Part shown: piece by piece, positions 20,090-31,484 of the stretch
Numbering within the stretch: position 1 is the first letter of the stretch
Layout: each line of letters begins with the position of its first letter
NCBI GenBank assembly: GCA_015178975.1
Contig: WHVD01000001.1
Location: 2,728,001-2,792,000 of the forward strand
DNA: 64,000 nucleotides
Reading direction: 5' to 3'
DNA from: Hysterangium stoloniferum
Taxonomy: Eukaryota > Basidiomycota > Agaricomycetes > Hysterangiales > Hysterangiaceae
Notes under the pieces: model-generated
What the model was told of the DNA's origin: nothing
Databases searched by the model: none
Seen by the model: only the letters and a program-made list of their open reading frames with translations
Program-made: the position numbers and the translations under genes

Positions 20090-21060
20090 CTCTCCCAACC
20101 TCCTCAAACTCAAACCCAAACCCAAACCTGTCCCTGCAAATACAGTTGCCGCAACTGTGATGCATCCTCTAAATATTCAAAGTAAATGGCATGCACATAC
20201 CCTCTCGTCTTGTTGCATCTGTTGCATCTCTTTCCTAGTCTCCTTCTCGAACCTTGCGTGGGTTTTAACAAGACACAGTTGGTAAACGAAAGAGCTTCTG
20301 GGACATTGTCAACTATGAGCAGGTGCTGTAACTGCGACGGGACTGTTGGGAATTTCTTGTTCAGTCGTCATGGTTAGACTTTGGGCATGGCCTCGAACTC
20401 GTCAACATACCTTATCGAAGGCGACGCGCAAGAAGATTTGCCCATGCTGCGTGACCCTGGTGGCAGGCTGTGTGGCCCTTGCTGTGGTCTTCTATGCAAA
20501 GCCGTCAGTGATGCCTGGATGCCTCAGACACTATCAGTTGACTGGCTCAGGACTTAGGCAGCGGGGATCGGGCGAGCTGGCACCTATTCAGGCCAACACG
20601 GCTGATAATGATATTCGGTTTCTTCCAATACTTTTACCAAACCGTGCCTCCAATTTCTCTCCATACTAGCACGGCTCCCCATGCAAACATTATCAGTATG
20701 GATTTACCCTCAAGTGATAGAGCCTTATAATCCTTTATTAAATTTGAAGAGTTTATTCCCCAACGGAAAGGTCGATTGTCTAAGGGTGCTTAAAGGTATT
20801 CGTCAAGGTGTGATAGGAATATCAAGGCGACAGCATAGCAGTCACCAGGAAGTTGCGGGGAACCATTTTAGCTGAGGTCGATTACATGCGCCATCACTAC
20901 TATGACTCTGCCGATCTTCGCTTCTTCGCTAGTGCCAAGCCCGGAAATAAAGGTGGTATACATATTTATGAGAAGCCATTTCCTTGGATATCGGATCTTA
21001 GGCGGGTAAGACGGCCTTCTTTAAAATGATTTTAGCATGAAATGGATCACGTTTACCAGA
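20090..21060 (+). other. Possible eroded gene in A1
   Basis: Several open stretches read like parts of a plus-strand gene: about 20379-20460 (MASNSSTYLIEGDAQEDLPM), 20680-20874, and about 20873-21030 (YMRHHYYDSADLRFFASAKP). A2 equivalents are at 51841-52470 with in-frame and out-of-frame differences. I could not connect them by consistent splice sites and recognise no family. Confidence 0.25.
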
Positions 21061-21874
21061 AGCGAACATGCCTCAAGAGATCCACCCCCTCTTTAACAAT
21101 TATGTTCAATCGCCCCACTGTTAACTGTTTTTTAAGCAGTCTATTCCTTGTCTTTTCCCCCTCGCCAGTGTCTCAGCCAGTGTATTAAGGTGGCCCAGCG
21201 ATAGCTATATTTAAAAAAAATACTGTCTGATTGGTTCATCCGGTTCCGCCACGTGCCCTTATAATTCGCTGTTCGTCCACTATACCGTCTTCACATGACC
21301 ACCATGAATCAAAATTATTATAATTTTAAAAGCAGTCCAAATAAAACAAACTGCCAATAAGTAAAACCCACACCTGTTCTACATCTCGTTCAACCAGCCT
21401 CATCCACTGCAATTCCATCGTGTCCATGGTAAGGTCCAACTGTGTTGCCGTGGGCAGCTCGGGTAGCCGCTACCTCGCCATTAGCCCCGTCTGCAATTCT
21501 CCCATCATGTCCTTGGCAAGAACCAACCACATTGGGCGGTAAAGACAGACCGTGTCACCATTAACAACCAAAACTGTCCAGGTCACCGCCCGCCTCCAGA
21601 GAAGTCTGTATTGGACACGGGAACTCAACCAGAGCGCACCACTGCAAACATGTAAGAGTAATATAATTAATTGATACCCCCAGCACCGGGAGACTCAACA
21701 GCGAAACTTGAGCTGAAGTCATATCCATTACTGAAAGAGTTAAAAAAAATATCACAAGTTTCATCTCATCCATCTTTATTCTTCATTACCAAAGGCACAA
21801 GTGACTTATCGCTACAACGCCATATGTCAGCTAGCACATCATGATACTTTTCATTCTACTCGATGAACTATTGA

Positions 21875-22335
21875 TAAGATCGTGCGTCTCTTCTTTTAAT
21901 GACGAATGATCGATCTAATCCATTGTATTCCAGCAGTTCCACTATTGACATAGTCCACACCGTGACTAGGGTTTTGAATATGAGTGTGTCGTTGGTGGGA
22001 TCAACACTGCATTTCCCCTACCAATCCGGCGCACGATCCCAAGGCACAGCCAATAACAAATACAGCGCCTCGACGTGCCAAAGAGCAACTATGACAAACC
22101 ATTGAAATAATCGTGCGGCTTTTTTTTTAATGACGAATGATCTATCTGATCCATTATATTCCAGAAGTTCCACTACGGACAAAGTCCACACCATAATTAC
22201 GGCCTTTGAATATATGTGTGTCGCTGTTGGGATGAACACTACATTTCCCCTACTGACCCGGCGCTCCATCCCAGGGCACAGCCAACAGCAAATACAGCGC
22301 TTCGACGTACCAAAGAGCGACTATCCCTCACCATC
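21875..22335. repeat. 231-bp tandem duplication
   Basis: Two copies, starting near 21897 and 22128 (taatgacgaatgatc...), about 85% alike by eye. Only one partial copy is present in A2 (53487-53563), where the homology jumps to the equivalent of about 22945. The tandem repeat thus lies at the edge of the A1/A2 difference. Confidence 0.7.
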
Positions 22336-22380
22336 TGCTAAGATCATCGATCATCACTCATTGTCATTGCAGCCATTGTT

Positions 22381-23746
22381 GTCAAAGTCGCTGGCGATGC
22401 CGTTCCTGTACCTGGCTTAAAGAGTGCAGCGACCCTTCTGTTGGAGATTATGAACGCTATAAAGGTGGGTCGTATGCATCAACACTAGTTTAAGAGTTGA
22501 TGTGGATGATGATTCATAATCACCAGGCAAGCGGGGAGCAAAACGAGAGATTGAATAACCTGGTCCAGACCACTGGACGTCGCCTCGTCGCTTTCCACGA
22601 TCAGCTGAGGGGGAAGTGGGAGAATATCCCGGACAATTTCAAAACCATATTGGACGATTATCAGAAGTAGGAACTTGAGACTCACTGAGTAGCCGTAATT
22701 GACGAATAAATCGATTGTTTCAGTGCACTTGAGGATGTTCTTGCGCTTGCAAGGTCATACACATCAAGAAAAGGTCTGAAAGCACACGTCGTGTCTTGGA
22801 TGCGACAACGAGATAAGTCTATCGCCAAACTGGAAAGGCGATTGGAAGAAGCAGAGAAGGAGGCAATGGTGCGTGCTAAAAGTGACACTCGGAGTCGTTC
22901 GTTATACATATTGGCTCTTAGATGTATTTTTCGCTGGATACCTCATTAGCCGTCGCTCAACTCGTAGCTGTCGATGATACCAGAATGGACGATGTCATCC
23001 TTGATTCGTTTTCGTCGGTCACGGGCAGAGGAAAGAACGATATTATTGAACACGTACGCCTGTTCTGCCATCACAAAATATCATGCACGTGGGCTTATAG
23101 TAATGATATAGTGTTTGGTTCATAGAAGGGATTTCCAAGTGTTGCGCACCTTGTCGGTCGCGAACCGTGGTGATTATGTTTATGAAACAACAGGAAATTA
23201 TCTGGCCACCTCCCTGTGGAGTGTCAAACTTTGTGAAGCGAAGACTGAAAGTGACGGCAAGTCGGTATTGGTCAAAGTACGAAGGCGGGAGACCCACGTG
23301 GGATTTGAGACACAAAGAGGTACGAGATCTGTATTGGCTGGTTTGGATTTCAGAAACTATTCGCAAGATATCACACTTTTGATATAGTTTCAACGCGACC
23401 TCACTTCCTATCAAGACGTGTGGTAAGAATGCAACACATCAGATTAAATAACCCAAGTAGCCCAATCACATTCATGTTCAGGGACCCTAGCATCGCTGAG
23501 TTCTTAGGCTACAGCAATGCACAAGACAATGTATTTTTCCAAGTTTTCCGTAATCCGGGCACTGAACCAGAGGACGCATGCAAATGGGTCGAACGCAGTA
23601 GATCATCCGGTGTAAAAGAAACCATTTTGGCACTATACGACATGGTAAATGAAATTACTCACGATATTTACAAGCTAACGCGATATATTTTAGAGGGATT
23701 CTTACAATGTGACGTAGTCAGATACCTTCTCTCCCGCAAACGCTGA
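22381..23746 (+). CDS. NLR/MLKL-like helical N-terminal domain plus kinase-like region, copy 1 (interrupted)
   Basis: Exon-like segments at 22381-22464, 22527-22666 and 22724-about 22870 join in phase with GTGGGT...CAG and GTAGGA...CAG introns. Together they encode VPVPGLKSAATLLLEIMNAIK, then GRRLVAFHDQLRGKW, then KLERRLEEAEKEA. This arrangement is typical of the four-helix N-terminal domains of basidiomycete NLR, STAND or MLKL-like proteins. Further exons (about 22945-23090 and 23120-23746) carry LCEAK-DG-VLVKV, which could be a kinase beta-3 strand, and IAEFLGYSNAQDNVFFQVF, which resembles a kinase hinge. The first exon has no clear ATG, and the gene runs into Gypsy A at 23806. Domain naming is from sequence feel and could be wrong. 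Confidence 0.45.
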
Positions 23747-23805
23747 TGTGACAACGTGACATTAGGAATTAGTTGAATTCTGTTCAAACAACGAAATTAT
23801 CATCC

Positions 23806-24911
23806 ACTGCAAATTACCACTCCAAGCCATCTGGACTGAGGGGTACCACTCTCAAACCACATCCTAAATTAAGTTGGAGTGAGATGAATCAACTCCGAGC
23901 AGAGGGGAGATGTTTCTCATTCAAGAATGAGGGTCACGAATCCCACAACTGTCCCTGCAGGAAGTTCATGTCGGCACGAAAAAAAGGGGTAACGGTGTCT
24001 GCTGGATCTGTCCGAGTAAAATGACTTACCAATTTGGAAAGAAAGAAGGAACGGGCAGAGTTACAACTACATATGGCCTCATTCGTGCTTAAGGATGAAG
24101 AGACACAACAGGAGTTCAATAACTTACACGATCAAATTTATGCCACCTGGCTGCAGAGATAGATCACTGAATATTTTGGGCCTGATACTGCCATAGCTGA
24201 GGGTCAAAATCCACTGACACGGTTCGAGGTGTCCTATTCGGTCAAAGACTTCAGGGTGAGAGACAACGTCATCCCTGGGGATCCTCTTCAAATTAGCAAA
24301 ATTATATGTCGGGAACCAGGATTTACTGTTGCTCAAAGCATCGTGAATGACCCTGAATGGTTAGGGAAAAAGCTCACTAATGACTGTGCAGACCATGTTA
24401 CAGTGGCAAGGATTATACAACAGCGTTGTTGTACACATTTTTCGCGACTTGAGTCTATGGCAGCGGGAATGCGACACACAGAACGATTTCAGGTCTCGTT
24501 TGATGTACACATTGGGTATATGAAATTGTGGATCTTTTACAACCCCACTTATATATGGCGATTACGAAACAAGCCCTGTTCAGTGGTGACTGGGAAATTG
24601 CGCAAGTAGTTAGCAATGCTATCCCAATGGCAGGAGGGACTACCCAATGGGAGCCGATAGAGGATGAGGACCCACCGGGAATAGAGGGAAATAGTCCAGT
24701 GCAGTATCTTCTCAAAGGCCTGAAGGAGTACTTTCCACCTGAAGAAGCACTGCAGGAGGGAATTAATCCTGAAGCCCGGTTTAGGGTACATACAGAAGAA
24801 TTGGGACTTCAGATATGGGACGAGACCCACACAGACATACCTCTGTTTATGCCATGGTCAGTGTTCAGGCTGAATGAGAACATGGATGATAAAATAGAGG
24901 CCGTCTACTAG
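23806..24911 (+). pseudogene. Gypsy A gag region (fossil)
   Basis: Open stretches include a zinc-knuckle-like segment near 23890-23960 (RAEGRCF...GHESHNCP), the usual C-terminal nucleocapsid position of gag. Further gag-linker stretches run to about 24910. Broken. Confidence 0.55.
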
Positions 24912-25310
24912 GAGCACATACCTGGTTTTTCTGAAGATATGCCAGCATTTTGAAGGTATTGTCAAGGGGCGATGTGCAATCTTCTGGATCTCCATTTCTG
25001 AGTCTACTATAAGACAAGTGTTTTTAACGATGTAAATGGAGTGGAGCGGCAGCGATTCCGAGTTTCCTTTACTGCACGGTTATATGAGATTCACGATCGT
25101 GAATTACGGAAAAGATATACTGTGATGACTGACCATTTACAACATGAGGGGTGGACCGTACCTGATATATTGACTCGGGAAGTATCCCAGGAGGAGTCAT
25201 CGGAACCCATTGTTTTCACAAATGCTGCCCATGTCACCAGGAGGAAACCATTAGGACCTAGAAGGAGTCAATAAAAAAATGGAGGTATTGAGACAGTCGA
25301 GCATACTTCA

Positions 25311-25784
25311 ATGCAGCCCAAGGATTTTACTCAGTGGCTGCCTAAACCAGTTGTCATTGAAGCATTCATAAATGGACGACCTGTGAAAGCCCTAATTGAT
25401 AGTGGGTCACTCGCAGATTTTATATCCATGATGTTGGTCAATCAGCTAGGAGTTACTAAGAATCCACTGCTCAAACCACTCACTGTGCAATTGGGTGTTC
25501 ACGGGTTGAGATCGAAAATCAATTATTCGGTGACTGCTCAGTTTGTGTACCAGAACATAAATTGTTCACGTTGTTTTGATGTAGCCAATCTCAATCCCTA
25601 TGATTTGATTTTAGGGACTCCATTTATTTTTCAACATAGAGTGATGCTAGGCTTGAATCCTACAAGAGTTAACATTGGGTCTAGCCAGCCACTACCAATG
25701 GAAGGAGACACCGTCGAGACACTGCGGTCCGCCATTGCTGAAGTTTTCGAAGATGAGCTTGACGGTTTAAAGGCCGAATTGTGA
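25311..25784 (+). pseudogene. Gypsy A aspartic protease domain (fossil)
   Basis: Retroviral-type aspartic protease with the active-site motif ALIDSGSLADF about 25 residues in, and LILGTPF near the end of the fold. It is followed closely by the reverse transcriptase. Part of a broken element. Confidence 0.75.
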
Positions 25785-25793
25785 GCTGAAGCA

Positions 25794-27323
25794 GTGGACT
25801 TAGACCCAGACACTGCACTGACGGGGCTGCCTCCACTACAGGCAGTGAATCATACCATTCCAATAATTGACGAGGGTAAAATCTATTCATGGTGGCCTTC
25901 TAAGTGTCCAGAAGCAATGAAGGCTCTATGGCAGGAAAAGAAAACAGCATACCTGAGGAATGGAAGATGGCAGGTAGCCACGGGTACAAACACATGTCCT
26001 ATGCTCATCATTCCTAAACCTCCAAAAGCTGATGGAAAGCTGCAGATTCGCATGGTAGTGGATAAACGTGAGCAGAATGCTAACACGTATAAGCTGGCTA
26101 CACCCTTGCCGGATATTGAAGCCATTCTAAGGAACATTGTGCGGCATAAGTATCGGAGTCTAATAGATGGAAAGGATGCATACAAGCAGATTCGAGTCGT
26201 GCCAGAGCATGTCCATTGGACATTGTTTACCTCTCCAGATGGCACTATGGAAAGCTTAACCTTACAGATTGGTGATTGCAATGGGCCATCCACATACCAG
26301 ACGTTGATGAACCACCTATTTGCTCCTTACATTGGCGTTTTCATGGATGTCTATCTGGATGCTATAGTTGTATATTCAGATTCCATTGGCGATCATGTGA
26401 AGCATTTACATACCGTGTTTAAGGTGCTCCGTCAAGAGAAGCTATACCTGGCTGTCAATAAAATGCACTTATTTGCTCCCGAATTGTGAGTTCTAGGACA
26501 TGTGGTCAACGATAAAGGGATAAAAATGGACCCCCATAAGGTGGACTCAGTCACGAACTGGAAAATTCTGACGAACAAGTTACTGTTGGCTGGGTTTTTG
26601 GGGGCAGTAGGATACCTTGCGAACAACTGTGAAGGGGTAAGAATCCCGATGGCCATCCTGGCCAATCAGACAGGGGTAAACAGGCCATGGAGGTGGGGCG
26701 CAACTGAGCAATGTGCCTTTGAAGACATTAAGCGGATTGTTCAGTCTCATCGTGACAAGTATTGCATTGCATTAGATTACTCACCAGGCCATTCCACTAT
26801 TAATTTGGTAACTGACACTTCCTTAACGGGAGTGAGTGGCATCCTCAGCCAAGGGGAAGACTTTCAAAAAGTGGCTGTGGTGTCCTTTTGGTCTGGGAAA
26901 TTCAACTCAGCTCAACAGAACTATTCTGTGCATGAACAGGAGCTCCTAGCCATTGTGGAATCATTGAAACGGTTTCTGCCACAGCTGTTGGGGGTAAAAT
27001 TTCGGATTTGTACCGACCATAAGGGCATAGAATATATACTTACACAAAGAAGCTTGTCCCCAAGGCAGACAAGGTGGCTGGACCTGCTCAATGAATTTGA
27101 TTTCGAGATCCAGTATATCCCTGCCCAGGTGAATACTTTTGCTGATGCGCTGTCCCGCATTTACAGTGATGAACCACTTGGAACTGTTTGGGTGGAAACA
27201 GAATATGTAGGTGAGACCCCTGAGGTGGACAAGGAGGAGAGAGGAGTACCTTACAGGCCACAAGGAGGCTGCCTCAACAGCATGCCAACACCACTGTATA
27301 CAGGGTTAGCAGCAGCGGTGTAA
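25794..27323 (+). pseudogene. Gypsy A reverse transcriptase and RNase H (fossil)
   Basis: Reverse transcriptase fingers and palm run over about 25794-26489 (RMVVDKREQN, DGKDAYKQI, GPSTYQTLMN, then the palm motif near 26350-26380). The connection and RNase H follow over 26502-27323 (LVTDTSLTGVSGILSQ, VHEQELLAIVESLKRF, TDHKGIEYI). Order matches Ty3/Gypsy pol. Broken. Confidence 0.85.
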
Positions 27324-27526
27324 ACAGATGCAACCAGACGGTCCAGCAGGCTGGCCACACACTCACGCCCATCATATGCAACACTTGCAGGGTTGAAGAT
27401 GCAGAGCAAGAGACATAAGGGACAACCGGGAAAAGGGGTGGCCAATGCAGATACAGAATGGGGCACAGCCTCTAGTTTGCAAGAACTGGGCCTGATCAGT
27501 CAGGCAACAATAGTCGTCAGGATGAC

Positions 27527-28012
27527 ATGGAATACACCTCACAATTGGAAATGGAGGGCGAGTTACTGGGGATTGAGACAAACACACGTTCTGAGTTTCC
27601 GCTAGCGAGGATAATCTCAGAGGGTCACCCAGGCATCCACATCCCAGATGCCCTTCAACAACAGTATGGATCGGATGACTTCTTCATGAAGATATGGGCA
27701 GCACCCCTGGAGTATAAGGGGTTTACATTACAGGAGGGCCTCTTCTTTCTGAAGTTAGAGAAGGTCAACTTACTGTGTATCCCGGATAATATGGTAGGCA
27801 ATCGACAAGTGCAGGAAATAATTATCTCGCACGCTTATTCGATCCTGGCACACTTAGGGGCAAGGAAAACTGCCACATACCTACAATCTAATGTATGGTG
27901 GCCATCTTTAACCAAGGATGTTGAGTTGTTTTGCAGGTCTTGCAGTGTGTGCACGACGTTGAAATCAGATACTCAGAAGCCGCAGGGACATCTTCGATCA
28001 TTGGAGGTGCCC
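27527..28012 (+). pseudogene. Gypsy A integrase zinc-binding region (fossil)
   Basis: Shows the integrase HHCC-type motif: SHAYSILAHLGARKT, then WWPSLTKDVELFCRSCSVC. It is cut on the right by a solo LTR inserted at 28013. Confidence 0.75.
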
Positions 28013-28732
28013 TGTTACGACCGTGTCGCAACCCTATCGGCCCCGAGGTTATCACCACTTGTCAACGTTTCAAGTCATCCTCTCGGAAACCATCGGCCCC
28101 GAAGCTGACGAATGTTTCGTGAAGATCAAACTCCATTTACGCCCACGTCAAATAACTCGTATTGTCTGGTCAAACTTTGATACGTCCCCTTTATTATGTT
28201 GATCCGTTCAATCTTATGTTTCGCATATGTCTATCTATATTTGTAGTCCTCGAACCATTTCCTTTTACCGTAATCCCGCTCTCGGTTATCATCGGCCTCC
28301 GAACTAATCATAAACTTCCCGTTCCTAGTCAAGCTTATTGTTAATACCGTGTTCCGCCCTTCTCCCCATTGGTATTTTCCAGACGCCTGTTACTTGTATA
28401 TGAACCCGCTGTAATTGTAGTTACTAGGCAATCAGAATATCAACTCAGAATACCCTCATACACCTGTATCAGTCTCATACTAAGAATCCCCCCATCTGCC
28501 TTCGCGTGCGCTCGCCCACTCCCGGCACCGACCCCTTGGCCCGACGCTCGACTTGTCCTTCGATTCCGATCGGTATCACGCTGAAAGGTACTCACTAGGA
28601 TTAGTCTTCGCCCGCCCGAAATTTAAGGACATCCTACGGATATTTGCGAGGGTGCAGCACATAAGCTGAAGCCAAGTCCTTCCGATCGGTCCCTGTCGGC
28701 CACCGATATTAGTCAGTTTCTAGTTCTTAACA
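28013..28732 (+). mobile_element. Solo LTR, 720 bp, inside Gypsy A integrase
   Basis: TGTTACGA...TTAACA ends, flanked by a perfect 5-bp target duplication TGCCC (28008-28012 and 28733-28737). The sequence near 28650-28680 (gcgagggtgcag...ataagctgaagccaagtcct) resembles, in reverse complement, the Gypsy B LTR, so it belongs to a related Gypsy family inserted on the plus strand. Its internal region has been lost by LTR-LTR recombination. Confidence 0.88.
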
Positions 28733-28737
28733 TGCCC

Positions 28738-29289
28738 TCACAACCATGGGAGGCAATTGGAGTCGACTTTGTGGGACCATTACCACTGTCCAAGAACCGC
28801 CTTGGGGAGTTTGATAACATCTGTGTCATTATTGACCATTTGCATGGTTCACTTAGTTCCAGCATGGGGCAATTATACTGCTACGCAAATGGCTGAAGTA
28901 ATATTCGAGCATGTTTACAAGCTGCATGGCCTGCCGCTCAAGATAATCAGCGATCAAGACTCACTATTTACGAGCTTGTTCTGGAGAGACCTTCACCGGT
29001 TAATAGGGGTTGAATTGAGGATGTCTTCAGCATACCATCCTCAAACAGATGGAGTGACTGAGCGAGCAAATAGGACGATGACGCAGATGCTGAGGCAGTG
29101 TATAGTGCCAAACCAGAAGGATTGGGTGTCAAAACTGCCTGCGATCGAGTTTGCTATAAATAACGCTACCTCTGAACTGACCGGGTTCTTGCCATTCTTC
29201 TTGAATTATTGCCAGATGCCACCGCCATTGATCTGGGAAAGCAACACACAATATCCCAGCGTTCTTGCCTTTGCAGAACGCATGAAGCT
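28738..29289 (+). pseudogene. Gypsy A integrase catalytic core (fossil)
   Basis: Integrase core with IISDQDSLFTSLFW, SSAYHPQTDGVTERANRTM and FAINNATSELTG, the standard D...D...E region of Gypsy integrase. It is interrupted on the right by Gypsy B at 29290. Confidence 0.8.
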
Positions 29290-30108
29290 TGTTAGGATAC
29301 ACACACAGGCCGGGTTTCCAGAGAAACCCGCAGGATATCCGGTAGGACTTGGCTTCAGCTTATAGGCTGCGCCCTCGCTAGATCGTGTTGTCCAATTTCA
29401 GACAGGCGGACGGGAGTCCCGGGGAGTCCGGGTGGGGGTTCGTGGGTCGTGAGTCGTAGGTCATGAGTTGTGAGTTGTGAGTTGAGATGGTCGAGAGAGT
29501 TTAGATGCGTCGGAGCCCGTGGGCTCCGACTAGTGTGAGCGGTCTGATAAGAGTAGGGTTTAGAGAGGAAAATGTATTAGATTACTGGGGGGAATCTAAG
29601 CTAATTTTCTTACTGGATTGTATGTACAACATCTGCCAGTTTATATAGACCATGGAATGCATGACATACCGAATCCAGTAATAATGAGACGAAACGAGCA
29701 AAACATAAAATGGGAATAGTAAACACCAAATTTGTGTTAGGAACGGGACGGAACGGAGCGGAGTCCAAATCGTGACAAAGCATAACCCATAACAGGAAAC
29801 GGAGCGGGAGCGGAGTCCTAAATCGTGACAGGTCATTTGACTAAAACGGGAACGGGGCTCGATTAGAGCAGTGACGGGATTCTAAGCGGGGACCGGTGAC
29901 TGATGCGTGGGACGAAGACGGACATAGACAGAGATGGGGTCCGGGGGAAGTCCGGTGACTGATATGTGTCTTAATGAGGTCGAACGTAACGAGTCTTGAC
30001 GTGAAGGAGTCCGGGCGGGAAATCCTATAAACAGACGATTGGTGCTTGTAGCGCGTGGGGGCGTATGAGTTAGTGCCCGGAGTCCGGCGGGATTGTCCGG
30101 TCGTAACA
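29290..30108 (-). repeat. Gypsy B 3' LTR (left)
   Basis: 819 bp, same family as 36190-37003 and the solo LTR at 9604-10422. TG...CA ends with TGTTA/TAACA inverted termini. Confidence 0.9.
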
Positions 30109-30122
30109 GTATCCTCCCTTTA
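30109..30122 (-). promoter_or_regulatory. Polypurine tract of Gypsy B
   Basis: Minus strand reads aaagggaggatac directly before the 3' LTR, the expected plus-strand primer position for a retroelement. Confidence 0.6.
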
Positions 30123-30318
30123 TGCCGAAGTCCCAAAGAGGCTCTAGACTTCGATAAGGTTCTTGTCGGCTACGCACATGTGTCAAAAGTCATGTCAGTT
30201 ACACATATGTGTCAAAGAGTCATGTGATCTGGAAGGTAAGGTTCAAACGCGACGAGCCTAGATAAAAATTTGAAAAAATAGAAATTTCTTCTTCTTCATT
30301 ACCCCCATCTTCGTCACC

Positions 30319-31238
30319 ATGGGACCAAAACCAACACCATGCAAGCCAATGCCGACAGCAGGGCCCTCCACGGGCACTCCGTATCGGGCGCCGTGGAGTG
30401 CGGCCCAATTGTTGGTGTGGCGAGAAGAGCAACGCCAACTGCGTGAAGTAGCAGAGAAAGAGGCGAGGGAGGCTGAGGAGGCCCTGGACAGAGAGTACCA
30501 GAAAGTGTTGGCCACGGAGGAAGAGGCCACAAAGGAGAGGGAACGTGAGGTGGACGAGGCTGCGCGAGTGGCCGCAGAGAACGCCCAGGTGGCTGCAGAG
30601 AAAGCCCGGGTGGCCATGGAGAGGGCCGCCATTGTTGCGGGAAAGGTAAGTCCCAGGTTCCAACTTGTCAAAAACTCTTTACTGACTTGTAATTTTCAGC
30701 GCAAAGTGACAGAGGTGGAGTCCGAGTCCGAGGGGGAGCCGGAGAGCCCCCAAAAGGTAGGCCTCATGTCCGTGGGATAACCGGTGAAAACTGACCATAT
30801 CAACAGAAGGCAAGGAAGGCGGCGCCAGTCCGACTACCGACGCGGAACGAGCCGCGGTGTTCCAGTTGTAATGACCGGAACACAGAGTGCAATCGAAAGT
30901 CCGGCCGGGGTCCGGGGTGTTACCAATGCACGCACCTCAAGGCGAGGTGCTCGCTTGTGCACGAGCAGGCCACGGGATCCGGGGCGCGAGACATAAGTGG
31001 GACGGATGTGTTGTCCGGGTTGGATGAAGTCCTTGGATGGATCGCCGAGGGCATCGAGGCCCAAAACGAGTTGCTCCGGAAGAGCAACAAGGTCCAAATT
31101 GTGGTGGCAAAGGAGCTGTCCGGACTCCGCGAGGAGTTTTGGAAGTTCCTGGCAGAGTATGGTGGCTATGTCTATAAAGAGCTGGATCGGATGAGGACGG
31201 GGTTGCCGCGGAGGTCGCGGAGCTCCCAGAGGAGATAG
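30319..31238 (+). CDS. Antisense three-exon gene inside Gypsy B, coiled coil and Zn2Cys6-type pattern
   Basis: Exons 30319-30645, 30700-30756 and 30807-31238; 816 nt, 271 aa, ATG to TAG, all in phase 0. Introns are 54 and 50 bp, GTAAGT...TTTCAG and GTAGGC...AACAG, each with an actgac branch site. Residues 30-105 are Glu/Ala/Arg-rich and predicted coiled coil. An acidic Ser/Glu stretch follows. Near residues 145-170 lies C-x2-C-x6-C-x9-C-x2-C-x6-C (CSSC, then C, then CYQC, then C), the spacing of fungal binuclear zinc clusters. A helical C-terminus with WIAEGIEAQNELL follows. It runs opposite to pol, between the chromodomain end and the 3' LTR. Function unknown: DNA-binding regulator, captured host gene or accessory protein are all possible. 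Confidence 0.65.
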
Positions 31239-31484
31239 CTGAGGAAGCAGGGAAAAAGCATAGTCCCATAAATGTAGACTGAAAATTAACATAGAAATAA
31301 AAGTAATTGAACATAAAAAAAAGCGTGAAAAACATAAAAAATAAGAGTCAAAGCCAAAGTCCACGGAGAGTCTGCTTAAAGACTTGACAAGACATGTCAG
31401 AACCTGTAACAGCAAAGAGAGACATAGGGCGACAGGGAATAGTGAAAATGAGTCCAAACGTAACACGGGGTCCACGGAGTGTGG

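Larger units (their letters stand above)
14456..23805. repeat. Segmental duplication A, copy 1
   Basis: About 9.3 kb colinear with 45829-54440, differing by a few percent and several indels. A1 has about 335 bp more near 15412-15747 and about 970 bp more at 21973-22940. A2 has an LTR at 50972-51257 and about 125 bp more near 52613-52740. It carries the four-exon membrane-protein gene, a second minus-strand gene fragment and the 5' part of an NLR-like/kinase-like gene. The right end is cut by Gypsy element A at about 23806. Confidence 0.85.

Noticed and set aside
30319-31238. Antisense gene as a mere shadow of the retroelement
   Set aside because: It lies outside the pol and gag coding parts, has its own introns with branch sites and consistent phases, and has a zinc-cluster pattern, so chance is unlikely.
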